Positions 8,581-18,356 are shown, counted from the stretch's first letter. The stretch is DNA of 64,000 nt from Brooklawnia sp032229645 (GCA_963722295.1 CAVRLB010000002.1:372001-436000), one strand, 5' to 3'. Program-made: numbers and translations. The notes: a model not told the origin generated them from the sequence alone.

Positions 8581-9792
8581 TCAGCTGGGGTCGGCCAAGT
8601 TGAGCATCAGCGCTTCCATGGCGAGCAGCGGGGCCACCGCGTGCTCCAGAGCCTGCCTGGCGGCCAGGATAGCGCCCACCCTGCGTAACGTCTGCTCAGC
8701 GGTCGCCGAACGGGCGGCCCGGACGACCTCGTCATGCATCTCGACGTTGATCAGTCCTAGACCCTCGACCCTCGGTGTCGGCGCTGCCGCCTCGACTGCC
8801 TGCAACTGCACGGTCAGCACATCTCGGTACCAGGTGGTCAGCTCTGTCAGCACCCGGTCGAGTGCATCACGCTGCAGCCGCTTGCTGCGTGCCTTCTGCT
8901 GATCCTCGAGTTCCTTCAGCGCGGCCGCTGCCTGCTTCGGACGCGCGCCCTTGGTGCCGTAGCCCAACGCTTCCTTCAGTTCCGCCAGTTCACGCGCATC
9001 GACCTCGCCGGTGCGGCGCTCGGCGTCCGCAGTGGCCAGAGTGACCATCGATCCGGCCGCCCGCAGGCACGCTCCGACGCTGGTCAACGAACCGGGCACC
9101 TGGATGATCTGCTGGCGGGAGGTTCGGGCATCATCGCTGCGAGCGAGCGCACGGGCTCGTCCGATGTGACCTTGGGCGGCCCGAGCCGCGTAGGCAGCCA
9201 ACCCGGGCTCAATGCCGTCGCGTTCGACGAGCAACCGGGCGACCTCGGAATCGAGCGGAGTGCGCAGATTCACCTTGCGGGTCCTCGAACGCACGGTCAC
9301 GATGACGTCGTCCGCGGTGGGCGCGCAGAGCAGCCAGACGGTACGCGGCGGCGGCTCCTCGAGAGCCTTCAGCAGCGCATCGGCGCCCTGATCGGTGATC
9401 CGGTCGGCGTCTTCCACGACGATCACCTGAAAGCTCCCGACCGTCGGCGACATTGACGCCCGCAACGCGAGTTCGCGCACATCGGAGACCGAGATCGACA
9501 GCTGTTCGGTGCGCACCAGGGTGACATCGGGATGAGCTCCGGATTCGACACTGCGGCAGATCGTGCATCGTCCGCAACCACCCTGGTCACAGAGCAGCGC
9601 CGCAGCGAAGGCACGCGCGGCATTGCTGCGTCCGGAGCCGGGCGGGCCGGTGATCAGCCAGGCGTGGGTCATGGCATGGCGCGAGCCAACGGCATCGGGG
9701 TTCCGAGCGGCTGCGGCCGCAGCCTTCAAAGTGGCCACCGCGCGTTGCTGGCCGACCAGTTCTGCCCAGACTCCCCCGCTCGACTCAGCCAT
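8581..9792 (-). CDS. holB: DNA polymerase III subunit delta-prime
   Basis: The 403-residue protein has the clamp-loader AAA+ fold. A P-loop GPPGSGRS is present, with Arg in place of the usual Lys, as suits delta-prime, which does not hydrolyse ATP. It is followed by a four-cysteine zinc module (CDQGGCGRCTIC, residues ~68-79), the VEDADRIT box and the sensor-like ALLKALEEPPP helix. It serves in the clamp loader that places the sliding clamp on DNA. Beyond residue ~240 is a long C-terminal part with a charged helix (KEALGYGTKGARPKQAAAAL), usual in actinobacteria. It overlaps tmk by 8 bases, a pairing common in bacteria. Confidence 0.93.
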   Translation of the reverse strand: MAESSGGVWAELVGQQRAVATLKAAAAAARNPDAVGSRHAMTHAWLITGPPGSGRSNAARAFAAALLCDQGGCGRCTICRSVESGAHPDVTLVRTEQLSISVSDVRELALRASMSPTVGSFQVIVVEDADRITDQGADALLKALEEPPPRTVWLLCAPTADDVIVTVRSRTRKVNLRTPLDSEVARLLVERDGIEPGLAAYAARAAQGHIGRARALARSDDARTSRQQIIQVPGSLTSVGACLRAAGSMVTLATADAERRTGEVDARELAELKEALGYGTKGARPKQAAAALKELEDQQKARSKRLQRDALDRVLTELTTWYRDVLTVQLQAVEAAAPTPRVEGLGLINVEMHDEVVRAARSATAEQTLRRVGAILAARQALEHAVAPLLAMEALMLNLADPS

Positions 9793-10447
9793 GGCGTCGT
9801 CCGGGCTCGCTCAGTTCAGGGACGACCAGTTCGCGGCCCAACAGCCCACCGACCGCCTCACGAATCCGCGCCGCCGTGTCACGCACGCTCACCAACGCGG
9901 GCAGCACCAGATAGCGATCGGGATCGGCAGCGGCCTGGGCCAGGAACGATTCGCGCACCCGCGCGTGGAAATCGGTTCCGGCCTGTTCCAGCCGGTCGAG
10001 ATCGCGGGCCTGGGCAACCGCATGCGCCGGTTCGATGTCGAGTACCACCGTCAAATCCGGACGCAGCCCACCGGTCGCCCAATCGGCCAGCGCGGCCAGC
10101 GTGCCACCATCCAGGCCGCGTCCCGAACCCTGATAGGCCAGCATCGAGTCGACATAGCGGTCACTGACCACCACCTTGCCCGCCGCCAATGCCGGCAACA
10201 CCACCCGCGTCACATGCTGCGCCTTGTCAGCGGCATAGAGCAGGGTCTCGCAGCGGTCGTCCAGATCGGACTCGGGGTCAAGCAGCAGCTGTCTTACCTG
10301 AGACCCGGCAGCTGTGTCCCCGGGCTCGAAGGTGATGACATGGTCGATCCCGGACAGTTCCAAAGCCGCTGCCAGCGCCCGCACCTGGGTGGATTTGCCC
10401 ACCCGGTCGCCGCCCTCGAAGACGATGAAGAGCCCCCGATCAAGCAT
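9785..10447 (-). CDS. tmk: thymidylate kinase
   Basis: The 220-residue protein begins LFIVFEGGDRVGKSTQ (Walker A near residue 11) and has the VVSDRYVDSMLAYQGSGRG motif of dTMP kinases, with the DR(Y/F) segment and LTVVLDIEP of the dTMP site. It makes dTDP from dTMP with ATP in the cytoplasm. ATG 10447 is the start that puts the P-loop at the usual position; a longer frame upstream has no family resemblance. It overlaps the upstream CYTH/CHAD-like gene by 8 bases and holB by 8, forming a small operon. Confidence 0.95.
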   Translation of the reverse strand: MLDRGLFIVFEGGDRVGKSTQVRALAAALELSGIDHVITFEPGDTAAGSQVRQLLLDPESDLDDRCETLLYAADKAQHVTRVVLPALAAGKVVVSDRYVDSMLAYQGSGRGLDGGTLAALADWATGGLRPDLTVVLDIEPAHAVAQARDLDRLEQAGTDFHARVRESFLAQAAADPDRYLVLPALVSVRDTAARIREAVGGLLGRELVVPELSEPGRRHG

Positions 10448-11909
10448 CGCTGTCCTGTTTGGACGAGTCTGCGCCCGACAGCTGCGGTAGTTCGCCGACT
10501 TCAGGCTTAGCAACCTCTGGCCACTCGTCCAGCAACTTGGCGCGCGTCTTCGGCCAGGATTCGAGGAAGCCGCGACGCGGCACACGCACCTGATCCAACG
10601 AACTCTGATAATCGCGTCCGGCCTGGTAGGCCTCGGCCGGGCTCATCGCAGCGATCGATTCCTCGTGCGCCAGTAGGTGGCGATTCGAGGTGGCACCGAG
10701 CGCGGCCAGCAGCTTACCAACCCCGCGAATACGGCCTTTCACCTTGCCGAGCACGGGTTCACCGGCCTCCAGGGTGCGCACCAGATCCTGGATACGCACC
10801 AGCGCGGCGCCCCATTGCTGGTCGCTACTGTGGTCGTCGAGCGCGTCGAGCGTCACCAAGGCCCCGGCCAACTGGCGGCGGGCGCAGCTACGAAGCAGCT
10901 GCCGGGCGCTACCGGGTTCATTGGGCTCTGCGGGCCAATCGTCGTCGGTCGCCGGGCGCAGTCTGGGCGCCCGCGCCGCCGAGGCGAGCAGATCAAGGGC
11001 GTCGAAATAGGCCTCACCGAGTTCGGACGGATTCGTCCGCACCCCACGCGCGGTGACCTTATCGACCTGCCAGGTGAATTCCTTGGCCCAACCCGGATCC
11101 ACCATGCAATCCAGGCCCCGAACCGTGTCGGCGACATGCACCAACTCCTCGGCCAGCAGTGCGGTGTCCGGCACGTCGCGCTTGCGAACCCGTAAATCGG
11201 CCCGCAGCAAGGAATGCAACCGGTCGGTGAACAGCCAGGTGAGGTAGTCCTCCGCGCTGATCTCGGCGGAGTCCGCCGGAGCCTTCGGCAGGTTCACCGG
11301 ATGAGTCAACGCCGTCAACCGGTCTATCGGTTCGCCGAACCCCGTCACCTTGGCCGCGCCGGCCTCCCCGAGCCGCTCGATGACCACGCTGCGCTGCCAC
11401 GTGGTCATCGCGTCGCCCGGGCGGAAGGTGACATCGCGGTGCCGAGCGACTGCCAGGCCACCGCGACGCACGGTCACCCGATCATCGCGGACCTCGCCCA
11501 GTTCAGCAGCGTCGGCATCGAGCAGCACGTAACAGGCCCGTTCCACGACGACGCTGGCGACCGGGCCGAGCGCGGCTCGCCGACGGAAGCCCGACAGCAG
11601 CGCGGCGAGGTCCTCGGGCAGGTCGTCTCCGGAATCCAGCGGCTCCGCGTATTCCTCCGGCAGCCAGGGCTGCCAGTCGGGCGCCCTCAGCAGCCACTCG
11701 CCGCGCTGGTCGACCACTCGGTGCGCGAGCATCACTCCGGCAAGGCTGAGCCGCTCATCTGTGGTATCGAACAGCGTGATGGTGCTGACCGGCCGGTCGC
11801 TGCGGCAGCGCAGCAGCACCCGGTCGATGCCGGACGGCTGATCGGTCAGAATCGGCGCATCCACCTGATACGGCATCTCGAAGAGATAGCTGCGGTGATG
11901 CTTTGCCAT
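10440..11909 (-). CDS. CYTH/CHAD-like protein, degenerate
   Basis: The 489-residue protein is soluble and rich in Arg and Asp. Residues ~115-165 (VVVERACYVLLDADAAELGE and RDDRVTVRRG) look like the strands of a CYTH domain, and the second half (from ~230) looks like the helical CHAD domain, with paired Arg/His helices such as LLRSCARRQLAGALVTLDAL. Many expected CYTH acidic and CHAD His residues are missing, so polyphosphate binding is not assured. CHAD proteins are known to bind polyphosphate. It lies upstream of tmk and holB and just after topA on the same strand. I rate the family call as likely but not certain. Confidence 0.45.
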   Translation of the reverse strand: MAKHHRSYLFEMPYQVDAPILTDQPSGIDRVLLRCRSDRPVSTITLFDTTDERLSLAGVMLAHRVVDQRGEWLLRAPDWQPWLPEEYAEPLDSGDDLPEDLAALLSGFRRRAALGPVASVVVERACYVLLDADAAELGEVRDDRVTVRRGGLAVARHRDVTFRPGDAMTTWQRSVVIERLGEAGAAKVTGFGEPIDRLTALTHPVNLPKAPADSAEISAEDYLTWLFTDRLHSLLRADLRVRKRDVPDTALLAEELVHVADTVRGLDCMVDPGWAKEFTWQVDKVTARGVRTNPSELGEAYFDALDLLASAARAPRLRPATDDDWPAEPNEPGSARQLLRSCARRQLAGALVTLDALDDHSSDQQWGAALVRIQDLVRTLEAGEPVLGKVKGRIRGVGKLLAALGATSNRHLLAHEESIAAMSPAEAYQAGRDYQSSLDQVRVPRRGFLESWPKTRAKLLDEWPEVAKPEVGELPQLSGADSSKQDSDA

Positions 11910-11986
11910 GTCGGTTGTCCTGCCCTCGGAGTTTGCGGGTGATCCTTCGATTATGCCGACGTTTCCCCGCCCGCGGGTGCCGGGGG

Positions 11987-14683
11987 CTACTTGGCTTTCT
12001 TAGGACCCTTAGCACCCGACGGCTTGGCGGCCGTGGTCTTGGTGGAGGCCCGCCTGGTCCGCTTCGCCGGAGCCGGGCCTTTGGCCCGCTTGGCGGCGAT
12101 CAGGTCAGCGGCGATCTCCAAGGTGACCTCGCCCAACGGTTGACTCTTCGGCACTGTCACGTTGAATTCACCATCGGTGATGTAGGGCCCGAAACGGCCC
12201 TCCTTGATCACCAGCGGCTTGCCGGTCGCCGGGTCGTCACCCAGCTCGGCGAGCGGTCCGGCGGCCGCCCGGCGTCCACGGGTGCGGGGAGCGGCCAGCA
12301 GCTCCTTGGCTTCGTCCAGGCCGACCGTGAAAAGCGCGTCCTCGCTCGGCAGGGTACGCGAATCGTTGCCCCGCTTGATGTAGGGCCCGTAGCGTCCGTT
12401 CTGTGCGGTGATCTCGACGCCCTCATCATCGGCTCCGACCACCCGCGGCAGGCTGAGCAGTTTCAACGCGTCGTCCAGGCTCACGGTGTCGAGTTGCATG
12501 GACGAGAAGAGCGACGCCGTGCGCGGTTTGGGGCGCTTCGACTTCGGCAGCGACTCATCGTCGGCGAGGACTTCGGTGACGTAGGGACCGTAGCGTCCGG
12601 TGCGAGCGACGATCGGATGCCCGGTGGCCGGGTCATCGCCGAGTTCGCGCTCCTCGCCCGATGGGGTCTCCAGCAGCTGCTGAGCGGCGGTCACCGTCAA
12701 CTCGTCGGGGGCCATATCTTCGGGAACGTTTGCGCGCCGGGCCTCGGCATCCTCAATGTAGGTGCCATAACGGCCGACGCGAACGTTGATGCCCAACTCC
12801 GGATCGCCGATCGCGAACGTCGAAATCGCGCGAGCATCGATGTCGCCGAGATCGGTCGCCATGTCGTGCAGACCCTCGCGCTCATGGCCGGGCGCACCAT
12901 AGAAGAAGTCGCTGAGCACCTGAAGGCGCTGCGAATTGCCGCCGGCGATCTCGTCGAGTCTGTCCTCCAGTTCGGCGGTGAACTGGTAGTCGACCAGCCG
13001 CGGGAAGTGCTCGACGAGCAGCCGGGTGACCGCGAAGGCCAACCAAGTGGGCACCAACGCGGTGCCCTTCTTGTAGACATAGTCGCGTGCCGTGATGGTG
13101 CGAATGATGGACGCGTAGGTCGACGGACGCCCGATCTCGAGCTCTTCGAGCTTGGCGATCAGCGTCGGCTCGGTGAACCGGGCCGGCGGCTTGGTCTGAT
13201 GACCCTCGGGGGTGGCAGCCGACAGGTCCAGGCTCTGCTCGGGAGTCAGCTGCGGCAGCTTGGCCTGTTCGCCCTGCTCGTCGTCGGCCACGTCGGCGTA
13301 GGCCTTCAGGAATCCCGGGAAGGTGATGGTGCGCCCGGACGCGGAGAAGACCGCGCTGCGGATCTCGACTGCAGCCATCTCGGTGCCGGCCCGCAGCCGC
13401 TGAGCGAGTTCGGCGCCGATCTTCACCGAAACGCTCTGCCCACGCGCGTCGGTCATCTGGGATGCCACGGTGCGCTGCCAGATCAGCTCATAGAGTTTCG
13501 CCCGGTCACCGGTGAGCTTGGCTTCGGCGGGGGTGCGGAAGGAGTCGCCGGCGGGACGGATCGCCTCGTGCGCTTCCTGCGCGTTCTTCACCTTGGACGC
13601 GTAGACGCGCGGCGATGCGGGCACGTAGTCGTCGCCGTAGAGCGCCCGGGCCTGCTTGCGGGCCGCGTTGATCGCCTGCTCCGACAAGGACACCGAGTCG
13701 GTACGCATATAGGTGATGAAGCCCGATTCGTAGAGTTCCTGGGCGACCCGCATGGTGCGGTCGGTGGTGAAGCCGAGCTTGCGGCCCGCCTCCTGCTGCA
13801 AGGTGGTAGTGCGGAACGGTGCCGCGGGGCGACGAGTGAACGGTTTGGCCTCCACCGAGTCCACCGCGAAGCTGGCCTGCTTGAGCGCTTCGGCGAGATC
13901 GGTGGCGCACTTCTCGTCCACCACGAAGGCATCGGTGGTGAGCTTGCCGGTCGAGTCGAAGTCGGAGCCGCGGGCGACTCGCCAGTCATTGAGGCCGGTG
14001 AGGCGGGCGTCGAAGAGCCGCGGGCCGGCCGTCGGTCCGGCGTCGAGGGTGGCCAGCAGATCCCAGTAGGACGCCGACGTGAAAGCCATCCGCTCCCGTT
14101 CGCGGTCGACGACCAGCCGCGTGGCGACCGACTGCACGCGTCCGGCCGACAGCTTCGGCATGACCTTCTTCCACAACACCGGGGAGACCTCATAGCCGTA
14201 GAGACGGTCGAGGATGCGGCGCGTTTCCTGGGCGTCCACCAGATCGGTGTCGAGCTCGCGGGGGTTGGCGACCGCGGCCGCGATCGCCTCCGGGGTGATC
14301 TCGTGAAAGACCATCCGCTTGACCGGCACCTTGGGTTTCAGTTCCGCGAGCAGGTGCCAGGCGATGGCTTCCCCCTCGCGGTCCTCGTCAGTTGCCAGAT
14401 AGAGCTCGTCGACATCCTTGAGCAGCTCCTTGAGCTTGCGGATGACCGGCTTCTTGTCGGCGCTGACGACGTAGAGCGGCGAGAAATCGTCCTCGACATC
14501 GACGCCGAGCCGGGCCCAGGGCTGGCCCTTGAACTTGGCGGGGACTTCGGACGCATTGGTCGGCAGGTCGCGGATATGGCCGCGGCTGGACTCTACGACG
14601 TAGCCGGATCCCAGAAAGCGTGTGAGCATGGTCGCCTTGGTAGGCGACTCGACGATCACCAATCGGCGGGGTTCTGTGGCCAC
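11987..14683 (-). CDS. topA: DNA topoisomerase I (type IA)
   Basis: The 898-residue enzyme relaxes negative supercoils through a 5'-phosphotyrosine. The TOPRIM domain opens with LVIVESPTKA and holds TDEDREGEAIAWH with its acidic triad; the nucleophile Tyr is in SGFITYMRTDSVS (about residue 325). After the core come four or five TopA-C repeats with GRYGPY or GRFGPYI cores (residues ~570-850), then a Lys/Ala-rich tail typical of actinobacterial TopA. GTG 14683 is chosen because AAGGA sits 7 bases upstream; a TTG at 14698 is the alternative. It is a single gene with 77 bases to the next gene. Confidence 0.97.
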   Translation of the reverse strand: MATEPRRLVIVESPTKATMLTRFLGSGYVVESSRGHIRDLPTNASEVPAKFKGQPWARLGVDVEDDFSPLYVVSADKKPVIRKLKELLKDVDELYLATDEDREGEAIAWHLLAELKPKVPVKRMVFHEITPEAIAAAVANPRELDTDLVDAQETRRILDRLYGYEVSPVLWKKVMPKLSAGRVQSVATRLVVDRERERMAFTSASYWDLLATLDAGPTAGPRLFDARLTGLNDWRVARGSDFDSTGKLTTDAFVVDEKCATDLAEALKQASFAVDSVEAKPFTRRPAAPFRTTTLQQEAGRKLGFTTDRTMRVAQELYESGFITYMRTDSVSLSEQAINAARKQARALYGDDYVPASPRVYASKVKNAQEAHEAIRPAGDSFRTPAEAKLTGDRAKLYELIWQRTVASQMTDARGQSVSVKIGAELAQRLRAGTEMAAVEIRSAVFSASGRTITFPGFLKAYADVADDEQGEQAKLPQLTPEQSLDLSAATPEGHQTKPPARFTEPTLIAKLEELEIGRPSTYASIIRTITARDYVYKKGTALVPTWLAFAVTRLLVEHFPRLVDYQFTAELEDRLDEIAGGNSQRLQVLSDFFYGAPGHEREGLHDMATDLGDIDARAISTFAIGDPELGINVRVGRYGTYIEDAEARRANVPEDMAPDELTVTAAQQLLETPSGEERELGDDPATGHPIVARTGRYGPYVTEVLADDESLPKSKRPKPRTASLFSSMQLDTVSLDDALKLLSLPRVVGADDEGVEITAQNGRYGPYIKRGNDSRTLPSEDALFTVGLDEAKELLAAPRTRGRRAAAGPLAELGDDPATGKPLVIKEGRFGPYITDGEFNVTVPKSQPLGEVTLEIAADLIAAKRAKGPAPAKRTRRASTKTTAAKPSGAKGPKKAK

Positions 14684-14734
14684 GTTGCGGTCCTTCAATC
14701 TTCGTGGTTTATGAGGATTCAGACAGTCGGGAAG

Positions 14735-16213
14735 CTACCACGCCGCCACTGGCGAGTCGAAATAGTCGTCCACAATGGCCTGCCGGATCTTCGGCAGCAC
14801 GCTCGCGCGTAGCTCGGCCGGGTCCTCACCCAGCAGCTTGGCAACGGCAGCAATGATGACGCCCAATGGAAGGCTGCCGTCGCATGCTCCCAGCACGCCG
14901 CCGAGCGCGGTATCGACCTGCTGGGCACGCTTCAGGCCGGCGTGTTGGCGCAGCACCACATACTGCGGGTCGCCGGCGCCGGGCGCACCCAGCGTCTCCT
15001 GGACGATGTCGTCCCTGAGTTTGAACGTACCCTCGAGCAGCGTCTGGTCGGCGGCCCGGGCGGCGCCGATATTGCGCTGATGCGCGGCGATCACCGGGCC
15101 CACCGGTTGGTGCACCTCGTGGGGCCACGATTCGATGGTGATCTGCGGGCGTTGACGGCCGGCGTTGGTGACCGTGATCCAGCCCATGCCGATGCCCTGG
15201 ATATCCAGCTGCGCGAAGTAGTCGAGCCACTCGCGGTAGCGGACGCCCCAGCTGGGGTCGCCGGTCAGTCCGGCGTCGGTGAGCCACATCTCTATGTAGG
15301 CGTAGGGGTCGAGACGCTCACGTTCGATCACCCACAGGTCGGCTCCAGCCGGTGCCCAGCCGGCGAGGCGTTCTTCCCAGGGCTGATCGCCGGTGATGGC
15401 CCAGTTGGCGAGTACCTGGCAGATGCCGCCCTCGTTGAGGTGGCCGGACGAACCGCTGACGATCTGGTGAATGAGGTCGTCTGCACTGAAGCCGGTCTCG
15501 CGGTAGGTGAGTCGTTCGCTGTCCGGCGGGCTCATCACATAAGGCGGGTTGCTGACGATCAGGTCGAACTTCTCGCCGCGCACCGGCTCGAAGAGGCTGC
15601 CGTCGCGCAGGTCGATGTCGATCTCGTTTAGGTCGGCGGTGATCTGGGCCAGCTTGAGCACCCGCGGGTTGACATCGGTGGCGGTGATGCGGTCGGCGTG
15701 GGTCGACAGATGCAGGCTCTGGACGCCGCAGCCGGTGCCCAGATCGAGCGCGCTGCCCACGTGGCTGTCGACGGTCAGCTGCGCCAAAGTGGTGGAGGCG
15801 GGGCTGACGCCGAGCACGTAGTCGGACTTGATCGGATGAGTCTGGTAGTCCAGGCCGGGGGTGGGATCCGAGACGACCCAGCCGTCCCACTGGCCCTGCC
15901 GGGTTTCGAAGCTGTAGGGACGCAGGTCGACCCTCGCCCGGATCCGGCCGTCCGCGGTCGGCTCAAGGAGGCCTTCGTTGGTCAGCGCGGCTGCGGGCAG
16001 CGCGGCCTCGACCTGGGCGGCTGGTACCGGCAGATTGAGCGGGAAGAGTTCGATCAAGGTGGCGAGCGGGCTCTGATCGTCGCCCAGCGCGTCACGGGCC
16101 GGCACCGTGCAGTTGCGTCGCAGGCCGTCTTGGCCGGTCTGGCCGATGCGGTCCAGTACCGCGTCCGCAGTGAAGCCCGCCTGGGTCAATGCCGAGCGCA
16201 ACTCATCGATCAT
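14735..16213 (-). CDS. N-6/N5-glutamine-type SAM-dependent methyltransferase (class I, NPPY)
   Basis: The 492-residue protein has an N-terminal wing (residues 1-120) before a class I methyltransferase core: ALDLGTGCGVQSLHLS (SAM loop, ~158-173), DVNPRVLKLAQ, and the active-site VSNPPYVMSP. NPPY marks methylation of an amide or amino nitrogen, as in PrmC/HemK, RsmC and DNA N6 enzymes. The C-terminal ~150 residues are an extra helical domain with no motif I know. The actinobacterial homologues are usually called DUF7059/DUF7782-type methyltransferases; the substrate is not known to me. ATG 16213 follows AAGG at proper spacing; GTG 16219 is possible. Confidence 0.75.
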   Translation of the reverse strand: MIDELRSALTQAGFTADAVLDRIGQTGQDGLRRNCTVPARDALGDDQSPLATLIELFPLNLPVPAAQVEAALPAAALTNEGLLEPTADGRIRARVDLRPYSFETRQGQWDGWVVSDPTPGLDYQTHPIKSDYVLGVSPASTTLAQLTVDSHVGSALDLGTGCGVQSLHLSTHADRITATDVNPRVLKLAQITADLNEIDIDLRDGSLFEPVRGEKFDLIVSNPPYVMSPPDSERLTYRETGFSADDLIHQIVSGSSGHLNEGGICQVLANWAITGDQPWEERLAGWAPAGADLWVIERERLDPYAYIEMWLTDAGLTGDPSWGVRYREWLDYFAQLDIQGIGMGWITVTNAGRQRPQITIESWPHEVHQPVGPVIAAHQRNIGAARAADQTLLEGTFKLRDDIVQETLGAPGAGDPQYVVLRQHAGLKRAQQVDTALGGVLGACDGSLPLGVIIAAVAKLLGEDPAELRASVLPKIRQAIVDDYFDSPVAAW

Positions 16214-16223
16214 CGTCACCCTT

Positions 16224-17354
16224 CTACTGTGACATGAGCGTCCCAGCAGAGGCGGATTCCTTCGGAGTACGGCCGGGGATGAACCCGGACGCGATCACCA
16301 ATGCGAGTCCGATGCCGCCCAGGGCAAACAGCCCACCGCTGCCGCGGGGCATCAGGCCGGCGCCCATGTAGAGGATGTCACGCAAGCCGCCTGCGATGAA
16401 TGGTTGCGGGACCCACGGGTAAATCCAGTTCGCCCAGAACGCGGGAAGCACCTCTGGTGGGAGCACGGCCGTCATCATGCCGCACAGCAACGCTCCGATC
16501 ACCACGAGGACGCCGAGCGGGAAGGCCACGTTGAATGCGCCGAGGAACAGCGCCATCACAGCGAAGCTCGCGAACCAGAAGAACACCATCGTCGTCCCGA
16601 ACGGCGCCGCGGCGCCGACGAGACCGTTCAGCAGCCAGACCGCCATCAGCGAAGCGAGGAGCGAGGCTCCGGCAGCGTAGCCGAGTTGCTTACCCAGAAC
16701 CGCGAACCGCTTTGCGGTGGAAGAGGCCTGCTTCTTGGGGAAGATGCGGGTGAGCAGGATCGATCCGATCAGCGACATGATCATCAGCGGCATCACTCCG
16801 ACCTGCTGGCTCATCATGCCTGCCAACGGCGAGACGGAGGTCGTCCCGGCGTCGCCGGTGTGGATGACTGTGATGTCTGCCGAGATCCCCAGCTGCCCGA
16901 ACATGGTGCCCATCAGCGCCTGCATCTGGGTGGCCATCAATGGGCTCTTCGCATTGTCGAGAACGACATCAACGTGGGGTGCTTCCCCTTGCCCCAGCTG
17001 TGCGAGCGCCTGTCCTTGTGTGAAGTCGGCGGGAATCGTGAGCGCGCCGAAGTACTCGTTGTTCGCGATCGCCTCATCGAGTTCTTGTTGCGTCTCGACC
17101 AGATGCCAGGCGATGGGCGCGGTCGTGCCGTCGGCGGGAGCCTCGGCGTTCACCAGTTTGTCCGCCATCATCGTGCCGGCGTTCACCTCACCCTGGGGTG
17201 TTGTTGCGCCCTTGTCCAGCGACAACACCGCGAACGGCAACTCCTTGGGCGACATGTGAAGTATCGGATAGAACATCAACGCCATGACGCAGCCCACGAG
17301 GATGACTACCAGTGCCGGGAGTGCATACTTTCTCGGCCCCAACTTTTCGATCAT
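16224..17354 (-). CDS. YhgE/Pip-like ABC-2 family membrane exporter
   Basis: The 376-residue protein has one N-terminal helix (about residues 8-30, ALPALVVILVGCVMALMFYP), a large extracytoplasmic domain with Asn/Gly-rich loops (residues ~35-195), then five or six helices in the C-terminal part. This matches the YhgE/Pip and DUF3533 group of ABC-2 permease-like proteins, which carry no ATPase and whose cargo is generally unknown. ATG 17354 has GAAGGGA in front. It is divergent from a TetR-family gene with a palindrome between them, so the regulator probably represses this exporter; that pairing suggests a role in expelling a small toxic molecule. Confidence 0.7.
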   Translation of the reverse strand: MIEKLGPRKYALPALVVILVGCVMALMFYPILHMSPKELPFAVLSLDKGATTPQGEVNAGTMMADKLVNAEAPADGTTAPIAWHLVETQQELDEAIANNEYFGALTIPADFTQGQALAQLGQGEAPHVDVVLDNAKSPLMATQMQALMGTMFGQLGISADITVIHTGDAGTTSVSPLAGMMSQQVGVMPLMIMSLIGSILLTRIFPKKQASSTAKRFAVLGKQLGYAAGASLLASLMAVWLLNGLVGAAAPFGTTMVFFWFASFAVMALFLGAFNVAFPLGVLVVIGALLCGMMTAVLPPEVLPAFWANWIYPWVPQPFIAGGLRDILYMGAGLMPRGSGGLFALGGIGLALVIASGFIPGRTPKESASAGTLMSQ

Positions 17355-17394
17355 TCTGAATCCCTTCGGACGACCACTGGACCGGTCGCAACTG

Positions 17395-17410
17395 ATAAAC
17401 CCGAGTTTAT
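17395..17410. promoter_or_regulatory. candidate TetR operator between exporter and regulator
   Basis: ATAAACCCGAGTTTAT is a perfect 6-base inverted repeat with a 4-base spacer. It lies in the 127-base divergent gap, 41 bases from the exporter start and 72 from the regulator start. The placement and symmetry suit a TetR-family dimer site controlling both genes. Confidence 0.55.
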
Positions 17411-17481
17411 TAGACACGCTGTACCATAAAAATGGGCAAACGCATGCGAGTTGCCTAGTTCGTCCACATCGAGGAGGTTCC

Positions 17482-18150
17482 ATGGGACGCCCGCGCAGCG
17501 ATCAAGGTCCTGCGGCCGTCACGCGCTTGGAGACAGCATTCTTCGACGAGCTGCGGACGACGCCGTTCCAAGAGCTCACGATCAGCGCGATCGTGCGGTC
17601 TGCCGGAGTGAACCGCAACTCCTTCTACTACCACTACGCAGACTTGGACGATCTGGCTCATAGCGCGGTATCAGGCCTCCTGATCTCCGAGATTCCGCGC
17701 CTGATCGCGAGTGGCTTCGCACCCGAGTCAGAGCAGTTCGATCAGCTCCTCATCAACGCGGTCGAGGACGGCAACCTGATGAGGATGCTCATCATCACGG
17801 GGCCGAATTCGACCTCGCTGTTACGCGACATCCTGAAGGATGCGGTCATTGATCTGTGGCTGGATGTCTTCCAACTGGAGCGCAGCGACTTGAATGTGCA
17901 GGAGATCTCCACAGTGCATTTCGTCTTGGCCGGGGGGCTTGAGCTACTGGCCAAGGCCGCAACACGCGATCCGCTGGACACGATCGAGGCGCCCGACATG
18001 CTGGAAGCGCTGGAAGCAATTCGGGGGCTCCCTATCGTCCAGGCAATCATCCGGATCACGGCAGATAGCCTCAACGCGGCCGCCGCACGCGCGGCAACCC
18101 GCCCCACGCCCGACCCGGTCGGCGAATCCGAACGATCGTGGCATGGTTGA
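17482..18150 (+). CDS. TetR/AcrR-family transcriptional regulator
   Basis: The 222-residue protein has an N-terminal helix-turn-helix of TetR type: LTISAIVRSAGVNRNSFYYHY (about residues 32-52; turn and recognition helix ending in the family's FYYHY/F motif), followed by a helical ligand domain. A GAGGAGG ribosome site stands 4 bases before ATG 17482. It is transcribed away from the YhgE/Pip-like exporter gene, the normal layout for a local repressor that lets go when the exported compound is bound. Confidence 0.88.
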   Translation: MGRPRSDQGPAAVTRLETAFFDELRTTPFQELTISAIVRSAGVNRNSFYYHYADLDDLAHSAVSGLLISEIPRLIASGFAPESEQFDQLLINAVEDGNLMRMLIITGPNSTSLLRDILKDAVIDLWLDVFQLERSDLNVQEISTVHFVLAGGLELLAKAATRDPLDTIEAPDMLEALEAIRGLPIVQAIIRITADSLNAAAARAATRPTPDPVGESERSWHG

Positions 18151-18233
18151 GATCGTGACAAAGCTCCCCGCGAGCACGCCGAAGGCGGGGCCGGGGATGG
18201 TCAATCCTGATCAACGCCTCAGCGCTGCTTTCG

Positions 18234-18356
18234 ATGTGGGGACGAGGCATCACCGCTCTGGTTCTCTACGCGCTGCTCGGGATGGGGATCGGGCTGTTCA
18301 TCCGCAATCAAGTGGCGACGATCAGCAGTACTGCCGTGGCATGGTTGAAGCCGTGG
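18234..18356 (+). pseudogene. fragment of an ABC-2 type permease gene
   Basis: About 40 codons, from MWGRGITALVLYAL to WLKPW, look like one membrane-helix pair from an ABC-2 permease; LYALLGMGIGLFIRNQVA is close to the 'LYALLGvgiGaliRnQvAai' segment of that family. There is no upstream domain, and after this stretch the frame turns into non-permease sequence. It overlaps the first codons of the helicase gene. I read it as the stump left by a deletion between the TetR gene and the helicase. A chance resemblance cannot be excluded. Confidence 0.35.

Noticed and set aside
11903..14812. 969-residue plus-strand frame opposite topA
   Set aside because: It is the antisense of a certain gene; it has no domain and exists because high GC suppresses stop codons.
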